Below are positions 29,533 to 38,028 of a stretch of DNA of 64,000 nucleotides, piece by piece. The DNA comes from Shinella yambaruensis (GTDB lineage Bacteria; Pseudomonadota; Alphaproteobacteria; Rhizobiales; Rhizobiaceae). The DNA lies in contig NZ_JALJCK010000015.1 in assembly GCF_022899355.1 (NCBI RefSeq), positions 62,001 to 126,000 on the forward strand, in the 5' to 3' direction. The translations under genes and the position numbers were made by a program. How positions within the stretch are numbered: the first letter of the stretch is position 1; the number at the start of each line of letters is the position of its first letter. The notes beneath the pieces are model-generated. The model did no database searches. It was given only the letters and a program-made list of their open reading frames with translations, and was not told the DNA's origin.

Positions 29533-30987
29533 ATGAAGGAACAAGCGACATTGCTTTGGGGAGGACGCTTTTCGAGTGGTCCATCTCCGGAGCTGGCGGC
29601 CCTTTCACGGAGCAATCCCAGCTTCTTCCGCCTGTCCCCCGAGGATATCGCCGGATCGCGCGCCCATGCGCGGGAACTTGCGCGCGCCGATGTCCTGACG
29701 GGAGACGAGCTGGCGACGATGCTGCAGGCGCTCGATGCCATCGCGGCAGATGTCGCCGCAGGGCGGGAGAAGCCGAAAGCTTCAGACGAGGACCTGCACA
29801 CCTTCCATGAACGGCTGCTGGTCGAGCGGCTGGGCACATTGGGCGGGAAGTTGCGCGCCGGACGGTCGCGCAACGACCAGACTGCAAACAACACCCGTCT
29901 CTACCTGCGCCGCACCGCGCGCAGGCTCGTGAACCTTGTCCTCGTCGTGCAGGACGCGCTTGCGACGCAGGCGACGCAACACGTCGAGACGGTCATGCCG
30001 GGCTTTACCCACCTTCAGCCCGCCCAGCCGGTTTCGCTCGGCCATCACCTCATGGCCCACGCGCAGTCCCTCAGCCGCGATATCGAGCGCTTCATCGACT
30101 GGGATCGCCGCTTCGACCGTTCGCCGCTCGGCGCCGCCGCGCTGGCCGGCTCGGCCTTCGCCCGGGATACGGAAAGCTCCTCGCGCGATCTCGGCTATGC
30201 CCGCCCCTGCGAAAATTCCATCGACGCCGTGGCAAGCCGCGATGTCGTGTCGGAATTCCTGTTCGTCACGGCCATGCTCGGCGTCAACCTTTCGCGCCTT
30301 TCGGAGGAGATCTGCATCTGGGCTTCGCGCCAGTTCGCTTGGGTGAAGCTGCACGATTCCTATTCGACGGGCTCGTCGATCATGCCGCAGAAGAAGAACC
30401 CCGACATCGCGGAACTCGCGCGCGGCATGTCCGGCACGATGATCGGCAATCTTGCCGGCATCCTCGCCACGCTGAAGGCGATGCCGCTCGCCTACAACCG
30501 CGACCTTGCCGAAGACAAGCGGGCGCTGTTCGAGACGATCGACCTCCTCGATCTCATCCTGCCCGCCTTTGCCGGCATGGTGGCGACGATGACGTTCGAC
30601 ACCGGGCGCATGGCCGCCGATGCTCCGCGTGGCTTCACGCTGGCGACCGAGGTGGCGGACTGGCTGGTCCGGCAGGGCATCCCCTTCGCGCACGCCCATG
30701 AAATCTCCGGCGCCACCGTGCGCTATTGCGAGGAGCGGGGCATGGAGCTCGACGGGTTGACCGAAGCCGATCTGCCGAAGATCGACGCCGCGTTGACCGC
30801 CGACGTGCTGCGGACGATCGATCCCGTCCGGGCACTTGCCGAACGCTTCGGTCAGGGCGGAACGGCTCCTGCCCGGGTGCGCGAACAGATTGCCGCATTC
30901 GCCGACACCTGCGCGCGGCAGCACGCCTGGGCGGCGCGCGGCCTCGAGGGCGTGGCGCTGGAACCCTCGGCGGGGGTTGCCGCATGA
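29533..30987 (+). CDS. argH: ArgH-family lyase (argininosuccinate lyase-like), probably catabolic
   Basis: 484 aa from ATG 29533 (GGGAG upstream), about 20 residues longer than typical ArgH. Fumarase/aspartase superfamily landmarks are intact: LWGGRFSSG, GRSRNDQ (110-116), THLQPAQPV with His160, and the flexible loop SSIMPQKKNPD (281-291) with its catalytic Ser. The segments around GRSRNDQ (TANNTRLYL instead of VATD) and EDLHTFHERL differ from true ArgH. Its operon (amino-acid ABC importer, MmgE/PrpD protein, deacetylase) is catabolic. Arginine synthesis is therefore less likely than C-N cleavage of an N-substituted aspartate to fumarate plus an amine, as in iminodisuccinate or EDDS lyases. 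The exact substrate is inference. Confidence 0.85.
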   Translation: MKEQATLLWGGRFSSGPSPELAALSRSNPSFFRLSPEDIAGSRAHARELARADVLTGDELATMLQALDAIAADVAAGREKPKASDEDLHTFHERLLVERLGTLGGKLRAGRSRNDQTANNTRLYLRRTARRLVNLVLVVQDALATQATQHVETVMPGFTHLQPAQPVSLGHHLMAHAQSLSRDIERFIDWDRRFDRSPLGAAALAGSAFARDTESSSRDLGYARPCENSIDAVASRDVVSEFLFVTAMLGVNLSRLSEEICIWASRQFAWVKLHDSYSTGSSIMPQKKNPDIAELARGMSGTMIGNLAGILATLKAMPLAYNRDLAEDKRALFETIDLLDLILPAFAGMVATMTFDTGRMAADAPRGFTLATEVADWLVRQGIPFAHAHEISGATVRYCEERGMELDGLTEADLPKIDAALTADVLRTIDPVRALAERFGQGGTAPARVREQIAAFADTCARQHAWAARGLEGVALEPSAGVAA

Positions 30988-31850
30988 CGGACACCACCCT
31001 TCCTCAATCCAGCCGCGATGCCCATGACATCGCCCATCTCGAACTCGTCCCGCGCAGGCATGTGGGGCGAATGATCTTCGCCGCCATCGTGCTCCTCATG
31101 GTGGCGCTGCTGGTCCGCGCCTTCGTCGTCGGGCAGATCGAATGGCCGGTCGTCGGCCAGTTCCTGTTCGCTCCTGTCATCATCCAGGGTATCTGGAACA
31201 CACTGCTGATGACGGTCGCGGCCATGTCGCTCGGCATCGCGCTCGGTGTGCTCATCGCGATCATGCGCATTTCCGGCAATCCGGTGCTCGAATATATCGC
31301 CCTGGTCTATGTCTGGATCTTCCGCGGTGCGCCGGCGCTGCTGCAATTGCTGCTCTGGTTCAACCTTGCCCTGATCTTCCCGACCATGGGCATTCCCGGC
31401 CTCTTCGAGTTCAACACCGTCGAGGTGATGACGCCCTTCGTTGCCGCCATGCTCGGCCTCGGCATCCAGCAGGGGGCCTATACGTCGGAAGTCGTGCGAA
31501 GCGGCTTGCTGTCGGTCGATGCCGGACAGTACGAGGCCGCCCGGACGATCGGCATGACAGGCATGCAGACGCTGCGCCGCATCGTGCTGCCGCAGGCCAT
31601 GCGCGTCATGGTGCCGCCGGTCGGCAACGAGGTGATCAGCATGGTCAAGCTCACCTCGCTCGCCTCGGTGATCCAGTATTCGGAGATCCTGCACAATGCG
31701 CAGGTCATCTACTACGCCAACACCCGCGTGCTGGAGCTCCTGATGGTCGCCAGCTTCTGGTACCTCGCCATCGTCACGGTGCTCTCGCTGATCCAGTCCC
31801 GGATCGAACGCTACTACGCCCGCGGCACCCGCGGCCGCACGACGATCTGA
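30984..31850 (+). CDS. Polar amino-acid ABC transporter permease
   Basis: 288 aa, ATGA overlap with the lyase gene. A frame upstream to 30726 is only read-through in the lyase gene. An N-terminal cytoplasmic segment of about 30 residues precedes the first membrane span (MIFAAIVLLMVALLVRAFVV). The His/Glu/Gln-type permease domain follows, with GIWNTLLMTVAAMSLGIALG and VYVWIFRGAPALLQLLLWF. The coupling loop is QYEAARTIGMTGMQTLRRIV. A single permease in the operon implies a homodimeric channel. Confidence 0.92.
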   Translation: MTDTTLPQSSRDAHDIAHLELVPRRHVGRMIFAAIVLLMVALLVRAFVVGQIEWPVVGQFLFAPVIIQGIWNTLLMTVAAMSLGIALGVLIAIMRISGNPVLEYIALVYVWIFRGAPALLQLLLWFNLALIFPTMGIPGLFEFNTVEVMTPFVAAMLGLGIQQGAYTSEVVRSGLLSVDAGQYEAARTIGMTGMQTLRRIVLPQAMRVMVPPVGNEVISMVKLTSLASVIQYSEILHNAQVIYYANTRVLELLMVASFWYLAIVTVLSLIQSRIERYYARGTRGRTTI

Positions 31851-31864
31851 GGGGAGGCCGCGAC

Positions 31865-32635
31865 ATGACAAGCGAGATTCTGGTCAAGGCCGTCGATGTC
31901 TGCAAGAGCTTCGGCACCTTCAAGGCGCTGCAGGACGTGAGCCTGGAGGTGCGGAAGGGCGAGGTGAGCTGCATCATCGGCCCCTCAGGCTCGGGCAAGA
32001 GTACGTTCCTGCGCTGCATCAACCTCCTGGAGCGCATCGATTCCGGCGCGATCTGGGCCAATGGCGAGCTGATCGGCTACCGCCGCGACGGCAACAAGCT
32101 CTACGAGATGAGCGACGCGGAGATCGCCCGCCAGCGCCGCGGCATCGGCATGGTCTTCCAGCGCTTCAACCTCTTTCCGCACAAGACCGCGCTGGAAAAC
32201 GTGGTGGAAGGGCCGGTGCAGGTGCTCGGTGAAAGCCCGAAAGCCGCGCGCGACCATGCGCTGGAACTGCTCAAACGCGTCGGCCTTGCCGACAAGGCCG
32301 GCAGCTATCCGGCGGAGCTTTCCGGCGGGCAACAGCAGCGCGTCGCCATTGCCCGCGCGATGGGCATGCGTCCCTCGCTCATCCTGTTCGATGAGCCGAC
32401 ATCCGCACTCGACCCCGAGCTGGTGGCCGAGGTGCTCGACGTGATGAACGATCTCGCCGCCTCCGGCATGACGATGATCGTCGTCACCCACGAAATGGGC
32501 TTTGCCCGTAACGTCAGCAACACCGTCGCCTTCATGGATGGCGGGCGGCTGATCGAGCACGGCCCCTCGGCGCGGGTCCTGACCCAACCCGACAACCCCC
32601 GCACCGCTGATTTCCTCAAGGCCGTGCAACGATAA
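31865..32635 (+). CDS. Polar amino-acid ABC transporter ATP-binding protein, GlnQ type
   Basis: 256 aa. Walker A is GPSGSGKST (near 41), Q-loop is VFQRFNLFPHKT, signature is LSGGQQQRVAIARA, Walker B is LILFDEPTSALDPE and the switch is VVTHEMGFAR, all typical of GlnQ/HisP. A longer insert after Walker A (YRRDGNKLYEMSDAEIARQ) is also found in opine and histidine-type members. Energises the permease upstream, 14 bases away. Confidence 0.94.
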   Translation: MTSEILVKAVDVCKSFGTFKALQDVSLEVRKGEVSCIIGPSGSGKSTFLRCINLLERIDSGAIWANGELIGYRRDGNKLYEMSDAEIARQRRGIGMVFQRFNLFPHKTALENVVEGPVQVLGESPKAARDHALELLKRVGLADKAGSYPAELSGGQQQRVAIARAMGMRPSLILFDEPTSALDPELVAEVLDVMNDLAASGMTMIVVTHEMGFARNVSNTVAFMDGGRLIEHGPSARVLTQPDNPRTADFLKAVQR

Positions 32636-32664
32636 CCGCAAGAACCGACAGGATGGGAACCACA

Positions 32665-33492
32665 ATGCAAAAAGCAATTCTGGCCGCTTCGGCCTGCCTC
32701 TTCGCCATGACCGCACATGCGCAGGATCTGCCGGAAAAGTACAAGACCGCCGGCAAGCTGATCGTCGCCAACACGCCGAACTATCCGCCGATGGAATATC
32801 GCGACCCGGCGACGAACGAACTCGTCGGTGTCGATATCGACCTCGGCAAGGCGCTGGCAAAACAGCTCGGCACGGAAATCGAATGGTCCGAGATCGGCTT
32901 CGAGCAGATGGTCTCCTCGCTCAACACCGGCCGCGTCGATCTCGTGCTGAGCGGCATGAGCGACCTGCCGGCCCGCCGCGAGACCATGGACTTCGTCGAC
33001 TACATGCGGTCCGGCGCGCAGTTCTACACCTCCGCCAAGCGCAAAGACGAGTTCAAGACCCTCACCGACTTCTGCGGCAAGACCGTCGGCATGAGCCGCC
33101 GCACCTCCTTCCCGGACGAAGCCGCCAAGTGGAGCGCGGCAAACTGCGAGGCGAACGGCAAGCCGGCGCTGAACATCGTCGGCACGGAAGGCTCGGCTGA
33201 TGCCCGCACGCAGCTCAAGCAGGGCCGCCTCGACGGCGCGGTGCAGGGGTCGGAAACCCTGCCTTACCTGCTGACGCTCGAGAAGGACACCTACGCCATC
33301 GTCGGCGAGCCCTTTACGGAAGTCTATCAGGGCATCGGTTTCTCCAAGCAGACGCCGGAGCTGCGCGACGCCATCGCCGGCGCGCTGAAGGCCATCATGG
33401 CCTCGGGTGAATACAAGGCCATCTTCGAGAAATACGACCTTGCCGGCAGCACGCTGGACGGCGTGATGATCAACGGCGAAGCCGTGAAGTGA
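32665..33492 (+). CDS. Polar amino-acid ABC transporter substrate-binding protein (family 3), copy 1
   Basis: 275 aa from ATG 32665; ATG 32653 is directly against the AGG and less likely. Signal peptide MQKAILAASACLFAMTAHAQ. Family 3 features: NTPNYPPMEYRDPATNELVG, GFEQMVSSLNTGRVDLVLSG, KTVGMSRRTSFP. Closely related to the protein at 36150-36995. Two Cys in DFCGKT and AANCEANG are conserved in both, a likely disulfide. It probably captures the N-substituted amino acid handled by the lyase. Confidence 0.92.
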   Translation: MQKAILAASACLFAMTAHAQDLPEKYKTAGKLIVANTPNYPPMEYRDPATNELVGVDIDLGKALAKQLGTEIEWSEIGFEQMVSSLNTGRVDLVLSGMSDLPARRETMDFVDYMRSGAQFYTSAKRKDEFKTLTDFCGKTVGMSRRTSFPDEAAKWSAANCEANGKPALNIVGTEGSADARTQLKQGRLDGAVQGSETLPYLLTLEKDTYAIVGEPFTEVYQGIGFSKQTPELRDAIAGALKAIMASGEYKAIFEKYDLAGSTLDGVMINGEAVK

Positions 33493-33497
33493 TCGGT

Positions 33498-33527
33498 GAA
33501 CGGCCCGGCGCGCCTGCCGGGCCGTTC
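33498..33527 (+). terminator. Stem-loop after the amino-acid binding-protein gene
   Basis: Perfect 12-base arms GAACGGCCCGGC (33498-33509) and complement (33516-33527) around a 6-base loop, 6 bases after the stop codon. It is followed by TCCCC rather than a T run. Partial terminator or mRNA stabiliser inside the operon. Confidence 0.65.
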
Positions 33528-33553
33528 TCCCCGCCTGCCCCAATGAGGATGTC

Positions 33554-34963
33554 ATGATGTCCGATGCTGCCCGAAGCGGCCTGCCGGCGCTGCCGCATGT
33601 CGAGGCGCTTGCCGAATTCTGCGCCAGGCTGGCCCCTGCCGACCTGCCCGGCCGGATCGTCGCCCGCACGAAATCCCACCTTCTCGATACGCTCGGTGCC
33701 GCACTCGCCGGCACCCGATCCGCCGAATTCCGCAGGATGCGGGCGCTCGCCGCACCCGGCGGGCAGACGCCGCTTCTGGCCTCGTCCGAGCGGACGGCCC
33801 CGCGCGATGCGGCGCTTGTCAACGGCGTTGCCGCCCACGTCTTCGAGCTCGATGATTCCGGCGGCTGCGACCACACCGGCGCCGTCGTGTTGCCGGCGCT
33901 GCTGGCTGCCCTGCCCTCCTGCCCTGCGCCGGTCTCCGGCGGCGATCTCATCTGCGCGCTGACCGCCGGATACGAAGTCGGCCGGCGCGTGCTGGACGCC
34001 TCGGGCGGCTACGGCGCCCATAATGGCGCTGGCTGGCATTCCACCGGCACCTGCGGCACGCTGGCGTCGGCTGCCGCGGTCGCCCGGCTGCGCGGTTACG
34101 ACAGTGCACTGTTTCGCCAGGCCGTGACGCTGGCGACCAGCTTCTCTTCCGGCCTGTGGGCCTTCAACCACGACGGCAGCCAGGCGAAGAAGATGCATGC
34201 CGGCCGGGCCGCCGAGGGCGGCCTGCTTGCCGCCGATCTCGCCGCTGCCGGCTTTTCCGGCCCCGCGCAGGTCTTCGAGGATGTCTGGGGTGGCTTCTTC
34301 CGTTCGTTCGTGCGCGATGCGGGCCGGCCGGAGGAGTTTTCCGCGGGTCTCGGCTCGGCCTGGAAGATCGAGCGGGCCTCGCTGAAGCCTTATGCCGCCT
34401 GCCGCGGCGCTCATTCTGCCATCGACGCCGTTCGCGATATCCTCACCGACACAGGCCGTACCGCTGCCGATGTCGTGAAAATCGAGTTGAGGCTAAGCCC
34501 TTTCCTGATGGACATGTGCGGCCGGGCGCGGCTGGAAACGCTGGCAGGCGCCCAAATGAGCCTCGGCTACGCGCTGGCCGCACTCTCGGTCTTCGGCTGC
34601 GTCGATCTCGAGCAGTATTCCGCCGCCGCGCGCAGCGACACGCGCATCGTCGATGCGTTCGGCCGCATCCGGCTTCATCCCGACCGGGACATGCCGCAGA
34701 TGGCCGAACCCGAGGTGACCGTCACCTTCGCGGATGGCAGCAGCAGGACCGCCATGGTGCCGCGTGCCACCGGCTCCAGCGAACGCCCCATGACCGATGC
34801 GGCCATCCGCGCCAAGTTCGACAGTCTCGCGTCGATGGCGCTGCCCGCCGCCCGTGTTGCCGGTCTTGCGGCCTTCGTCGAGACGCTGGAACGGCAGGAC
34901 GACTGCCGCAGCCTGCCCGAACTGCTGGTATCGGCGGAGCCCGAGCCGCCGGTCTTTGCCTGA
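33554..34963 (+). CDS. MmgE/PrpD family protein (possible epimerase or dehydratase)
   Basis: 469 aa. The all-alpha N-terminal domain (AEFCARLAPADLPGRIVARTKSHLLDTLG) and the signature region NHDGSQAKKMHAGRAAEGGLLAA are clear, and the C-terminal lid has KPYAACRGAHSAIDA. The family includes 2-methylcitrate dehydratase, cis-aconitate decarboxylase and the iminodisuccinate epimerase described from Agrobacterium tumefaciens BY6. It lies 61 bases after the binding-protein gene, across a hairpin, and 12 bases before the deacetylase. Next to an ArgH-family lyase and an amino-acid importer, the epimerase role fits better than propionate metabolism. Not proven. Confidence 0.87.
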   Translation: MMSDAARSGLPALPHVEALAEFCARLAPADLPGRIVARTKSHLLDTLGAALAGTRSAEFRRMRALAAPGGQTPLLASSERTAPRDAALVNGVAAHVFELDDSGGCDHTGAVVLPALLAALPSCPAPVSGGDLICALTAGYEVGRRVLDASGGYGAHNGAGWHSTGTCGTLASAAAVARLRGYDSALFRQAVTLATSFSSGLWAFNHDGSQAKKMHAGRAAEGGLLAADLAAAGFSGPAQVFEDVWGGFFRSFVRDAGRPEEFSAGLGSAWKIERASLKPYAACRGAHSAIDAVRDILTDTGRTAADVVKIELRLSPFLMDMCGRARLETLAGAQMSLGYALAALSVFGCVDLEQYSAAARSDTRIVDAFGRIRLHPDRDMPQMAEPEVTVTFADGSSRTAMVPRATGSSERPMTDAAIRAKFDSLASMALPAARVAGLAAFVETLERQDDCRSLPELLVSAEPEPPVFA

Positions 34964-34975
34964 AGAGGAGGTTTC

Positions 34976-35845
34976 ATGACGTATGATCTCAGTCCCCGAC
35001 CGCTCAACCCGGCGCCATCCGCGCCGCATTTCGACTGGCCGCACGGCAAGAAGAGCGCGCTGTTCATCGGCTTCGACGTCGATGCCGAAACCGCCTGGAT
35101 CGGCAACAACCACGCCAATGTCGACCGGATGGTGACAACTTCGCTGGGCGGCTACGACGCGCGCGTGGGGATCGCCAAGATCCTCGACCTCATGGACGTG
35201 CTGAACCTCAAGGCGACCTTTTTCATTCCCGGCTGGACCGCCGAGGCCCATACGGCGGCTTGCGAGCCGATCGTCAGGGCCGGGCATGAGATTGCCCATC
35301 ACGGTTACCTGCACAAATGCCCGGACCGCAACAAGCTGGATGAGGCCAGGGAGGAGATCGACCGCGGGCTGGCCGCGCTGAAATCCCGCCTCGGCGTCAC
35401 GCCCGTCGGCTACCGGGCCCCGTCCGGCGAGAATTTCCCGGAGCTGCTCGCCTACCTCTCCGAACGCGGCCTGCGCTATTCCAGCTCGTTCCGCGACGAT
35501 ATCCGCCCCTATCGCCACAAGCTGGCCGACGGCCGGCCCGGCCCCGTGGAGATTCCGGTCAACTATGCGTTCGACGACTGGAACTTCGGTATCACCAGCC
35601 GCCTGGACGGCCGCCCGCTCTTCGGCAGGGACACCATCCTGCCCCTCTGGCGGGAGGAATTCGCCGGCACCCACGAATGGGGCGGAGTGAGCACCCTGGT
35701 CCTGCATCCGCAAGTCTCCGGCCGGCCGATGCGCTGGCGGATCCTCCACGATTTCCTCGCCGAGATCGCCGCGCGCGACGACGTCTGGATCGCGACGGGC
35801 GCTGAGATCCTGGCACATTACGAAGCCAGCGCCGCACCGGCCTAG
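34976..35845 (+). CDS. Polysaccharide-deacetylase family protein, PgdA/PuuE-like
   Basis: 289 aa from ATG 34976, with AGAGGAGG upstream. NodB-homology motifs are present: FDVDAETAW (motif 1 Asp), IAHHGYLH (motif 2 His pair), GYRAPSGEN (motif 3) and LVLHPQVSGRP. There is no signal peptide, so it is cytoplasmic. The closest picture I recall is the Helicobacter PgdA/allantoinase PuuE branch, which act on small C-N substrates rather than on polymers. In this operon it may remove an acyl or carbamoyl group from the imported compound. The reaction is unassigned. Confidence 0.85.
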   Translation: MTYDLSPRPLNPAPSAPHFDWPHGKKSALFIGFDVDAETAWIGNNHANVDRMVTTSLGGYDARVGIAKILDLMDVLNLKATFFIPGWTAEAHTAACEPIVRAGHEIAHHGYLHKCPDRNKLDEAREEIDRGLAALKSRLGVTPVGYRAPSGENFPELLAYLSERGLRYSSSFRDDIRPYRHKLADGRPGPVEIPVNYAFDDWNFGITSRLDGRPLFGRDTILPLWREEFAGTHEWGGVSTLVLHPQVSGRPMRWRILHDFLAEIAARDDVWIATGAEILAHYEASAAPA

Positions 35846-35875
35846 AAGACCGGTCACGCGCTGCCGGCAAGTCGA

Positions 35876-35908
35876 CCCGCAGGAAAGCCCGACGTGCTTT
35901 CCTGCGGG
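35876..35908 (+). terminator. Terminator-like hairpin after the deacetylase gene
   Basis: 13-base arms at 35876-35888 and 35896-35908 (CCCGCAGGAAAGC and complement) around a 7-base loop, 30 bases after the stop. A weak T-rich stretch (GTTTGT) follows 8 bases later. Probably ends the lyase operon. Confidence 0.7.
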
Positions 35909-35932
35909 CGATCGCGTTTGTACATCCTGGCC

Positions 35933-35973
35933 CTAGTCGTTTTCCTCATACCCTTAGCCGATATTTGCGTTTG
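35933..35973. promoter_or_regulatory. Conserved 41-bp element, copy 2, before second binding-protein gene
   Basis: Starts CTAGTCGTTTTC, has TCATACCCTTAGC in the middle and ends GCGTTTG, aligning gap-free to 29429-29469. It lies 176 bases before the start at 36150. Suggests the LysR protein at 28500 also controls the downstream transcript. Confidence 0.55.
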
Positions 35974-36149
35974 ATCGCCGGCAGAACTCTGCCAACCTTG
36001 GAACCGTAATAAAAACAAGTAACTAGCTGGGCGGGAACGAGGAAGATCCCGCCACGCCCTGCCGCATCGGTATGGGGCCGCCAGCCTCTCTGGAAGAGCG
36101 GACCCGTGCACCGGCCGGACCAACGTCAACCACCATCAGAGGGATGAAC

Positions 36150-36995
36150 ATGTCGAAACGAAACGCAATTTTGAAAGCCCTGGCCCTCGCGGCCGCCATC
36201 ACCCTTCCTGCCACGGCCGGCGCCGAGGACATCGCCATGCCGCAGGCCCTCAAGGACAAGGGTCGTCTGGTCGTCGGCATCGAATCCAGCTATCCGCCCA
36301 TGGCCTATCGCGATACGGCGACCAACGAACGCATCGGCCTCAACATCGACCTGGTGACCGCTATCGGAAAGAAACTCGGCATCGAGGTGCAGTGGGAGGA
36401 GATGGGCTTCGAGCAGCTCATGACCTCGGTGGAAACCGGCCGCATCGACATGATCGGCGCCGCGATCAGCGATCTTCCCAAGCGCCGCGAGAAGATGACC
36501 TTCGTCGACTATCTCGTCACGGGCGCGCAGCCCTTCACGCTCAAGGACAAGGCCGAGACGCTGAAGACGAATCTCGACCTGTGCGGCCAGCGCGTCGGCG
36601 CGCCGAGCTTCACCAGCTACTTCCCCGAGGCGAAGAAGTGGAGCGACGAGAACTGCGTCGCGGCGGGCAAGCCGGCCATGACCGTCAACGGCACGAACGG
36701 CGCTACGGCAACGCGTCTCGACCTGAAGCAAGGCCGCCTCGATGCCGGCGTGCTCGGCCCGGAATTCGTCGTCCACCTGATGCGCGACGAGCCGGATACC
36801 TATGCGCTCGTCGGCGAGCCGCTGCTGACCAGCCTCTTCGGGCTCGCCTTCAAAAAGGACGACGTGGCGACAAGGGACGCCGTCGCCAAGGCGATCGACG
36901 CGCTGATCGCCGACGGCACCTATACCGAGATTCTCAAGAAACACGGCCTGGAGAAATGGGCGATGACCTCCACCAAGATCGACGCGGGCCAGTGA
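36150..36995 (+). CDS. Polar amino-acid ABC transporter substrate-binding protein (family 3), copy 2
   Basis: 281 aa. ATG 36150 is preferred because GAGGG lies 6 bases upstream; the in-frame ATG at 36144 touches that site. Signal peptide of about 25 residues (LKALALAAAITLPATAGA). It is homologous along its length to copy 1 (YPPMxYRDxATNE, WxExGFEQ, FVDYxxxGAQ shared). It has its own leader with the conserved 41-bp element and no permease of its own. It probably uses the permease and ATPase at 30984-32635. Confidence 0.92.
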   Translation: MSKRNAILKALALAAAITLPATAGAEDIAMPQALKDKGRLVVGIESSYPPMAYRDTATNERIGLNIDLVTAIGKKLGIEVQWEEMGFEQLMTSVETGRIDMIGAAISDLPKRREKMTFVDYLVTGAQPFTLKDKAETLKTNLDLCGQRVGAPSFTSYFPEAKKWSDENCVAAGKPAMTVNGTNGATATRLDLKQGRLDAGVLGPEFVVHLMRDEPDTYALVGEPLLTSLFGLAFKKDDVATRDAVAKAIDALIADGTYTEILKKHGLEKWAMTSTKIDAGQ

Positions 36996-37009
36996 GCGGA
37001 GAACGATCG

Positions 37010-37987
37010 ATGCACGCTATCCTGCTGCCGCGCACAGGCGGCCCGGATGTCCTGGAATGGCGCGAGGTGGAAACACCTCGCGCAGCACCGGGAGAGGTGG
37101 TGGTCGCCGTTGCGGCTGCCGCCCTCAATTATTCCGATCTGCTCCAGCGTCGGGGCACCTACAGCCTTGGAATTCCGCTGCCCCTGATCCTCGGCATCGA
37201 ATGCTCCGGCACGATCGTCGAACTGGGCGACGGCGTCGAGGGCTGGCAGGTCGGAGAACGGGTCTGTGCGCTGGTCGCCGGCGGGGCGTATGCGGAGCAG
37301 GTGGCGGTGCCTGCAGCACAGCTCCTGTCGCTTCCCGCCAATGTCGATCCGATCGCCGCGGCCGGGCTTCCCGAGGCTGCCTGCACGGTCTGGTCCAATC
37401 TTCTCGATATCGCCCGGCTTCGGCCCGGCGAAACCGTGCTCGTCCATGGCGGTGCCGGCGGCATCGGTTCCTTCGCCATCCAGACGGCCCGCGCCATGGG
37501 CTGCCGTGTCTTCGCCACCGCGGGTGGAGAGGCGAAGCTGTCGCGCTGCAGCGCCTTCGGCGCCGACCGGGCGATCTCCTACCGCGACGAGGATTTCGTT
37601 GCCGTCGTTCGGGCGGAAACCGGCGGCAGGGGCGTGGATGTCATCTTGGACAATATGGGAGCGCCTTATCTCTCACGGAACATCTCCGCGCTGGCGCATG
37701 ACGGCCGCATCACGATGATCGGTCTTCAGGGGGGACGATCGGCGGAGGTCAATCTCGGCCAGATGATGGGTCTTCGTGCTTCGCTGTTCACCACCTCGCT
37801 GCGCGACCGTCCGCTCGCCGAGAAGGCGCGGATCGTCGCGGGCGTGCGCCGCGACCTCTGGCCCCTCCTGGAAAACGGCCGGATCGCGCCGGTGATCGAC
37901 CGGACCGTCCCGTTGCGGGAGGCGCGGGCAGCGCATGCCTATATGGAGGGCGGCGGTCATGTCGGGAAAATCCTCCTGACCGCATAA
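37010..37987 (+). CDS. Zinc-free MDR-type quinone oxidoreductase (QOR family)
   Basis: 325 aa from ATG 37010, 14 bases after the binding-protein gene (GGAGAA upstream). The GroES-like N-terminal half has AAALNYSDLLQRRGTY. The NADPH-binding motif is VHGGAGGIGSFAIQTA, near residue 142. The structural-zinc lobe is absent, as in quinone oxidoreductases and enoyl reductases. It probably reduces an enoyl or quinone-like intermediate, but the link to the amino-acid cluster rests only on co-transcription. Confidence 0.9.
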   Translation: MHAILLPRTGGPDVLEWREVETPRAAPGEVVVAVAAAALNYSDLLQRRGTYSLGIPLPLILGIECSGTIVELGDGVEGWQVGERVCALVAGGAYAEQVAVPAAQLLSLPANVDPIAAAGLPEAACTVWSNLLDIARLRPGETVLVHGGAGGIGSFAIQTARAMGCRVFATAGGEAKLSRCSAFGADRAISYRDEDFVAVVRAETGGRGVDVILDNMGAPYLSRNISALAHDGRITMIGLQGGRSAEVNLGQMMGLRASLFTTSLRDRPLAEKARIVAGVRRDLWPLLENGRIAPVIDRTVPLREARAAHAYMEGGGHVGKILLTA

Positions 37988-37994
37988 CCAGGCA

Positions 37995-38013
37995 CTGCCC
38001 CTTAGCGGGGCAG
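37995..38013. terminator. Bidirectional hairpin between convergent genes
   Basis: CTGCCCC (37995-38001) and GGGGCAG (38007-38013) with a 5-base loop, between the quinone oxidoreductase (plus) and the acetyltransferase (minus). No U run on either side. Confidence 0.55.
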
Positions 38014-38028
38014 CGCCCGTTCCCGGCA

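Noticed and set aside
33554..34963. 2-methylcitrate dehydratase (PrpD) for propionate use
   Set aside because: No prpB or prpC neighbours. The operon is built around an amino-acid importer and an ArgH-type lyase.
34976..35845. Nodulation-type chitooligosaccharide deacetylase (NodB) or cell-wall deacetylase
   Set aside because: No signal peptide, no nod genes nearby, and placement in an amino-acid catabolic operon. The PgdA/PuuE-like branch fits better.
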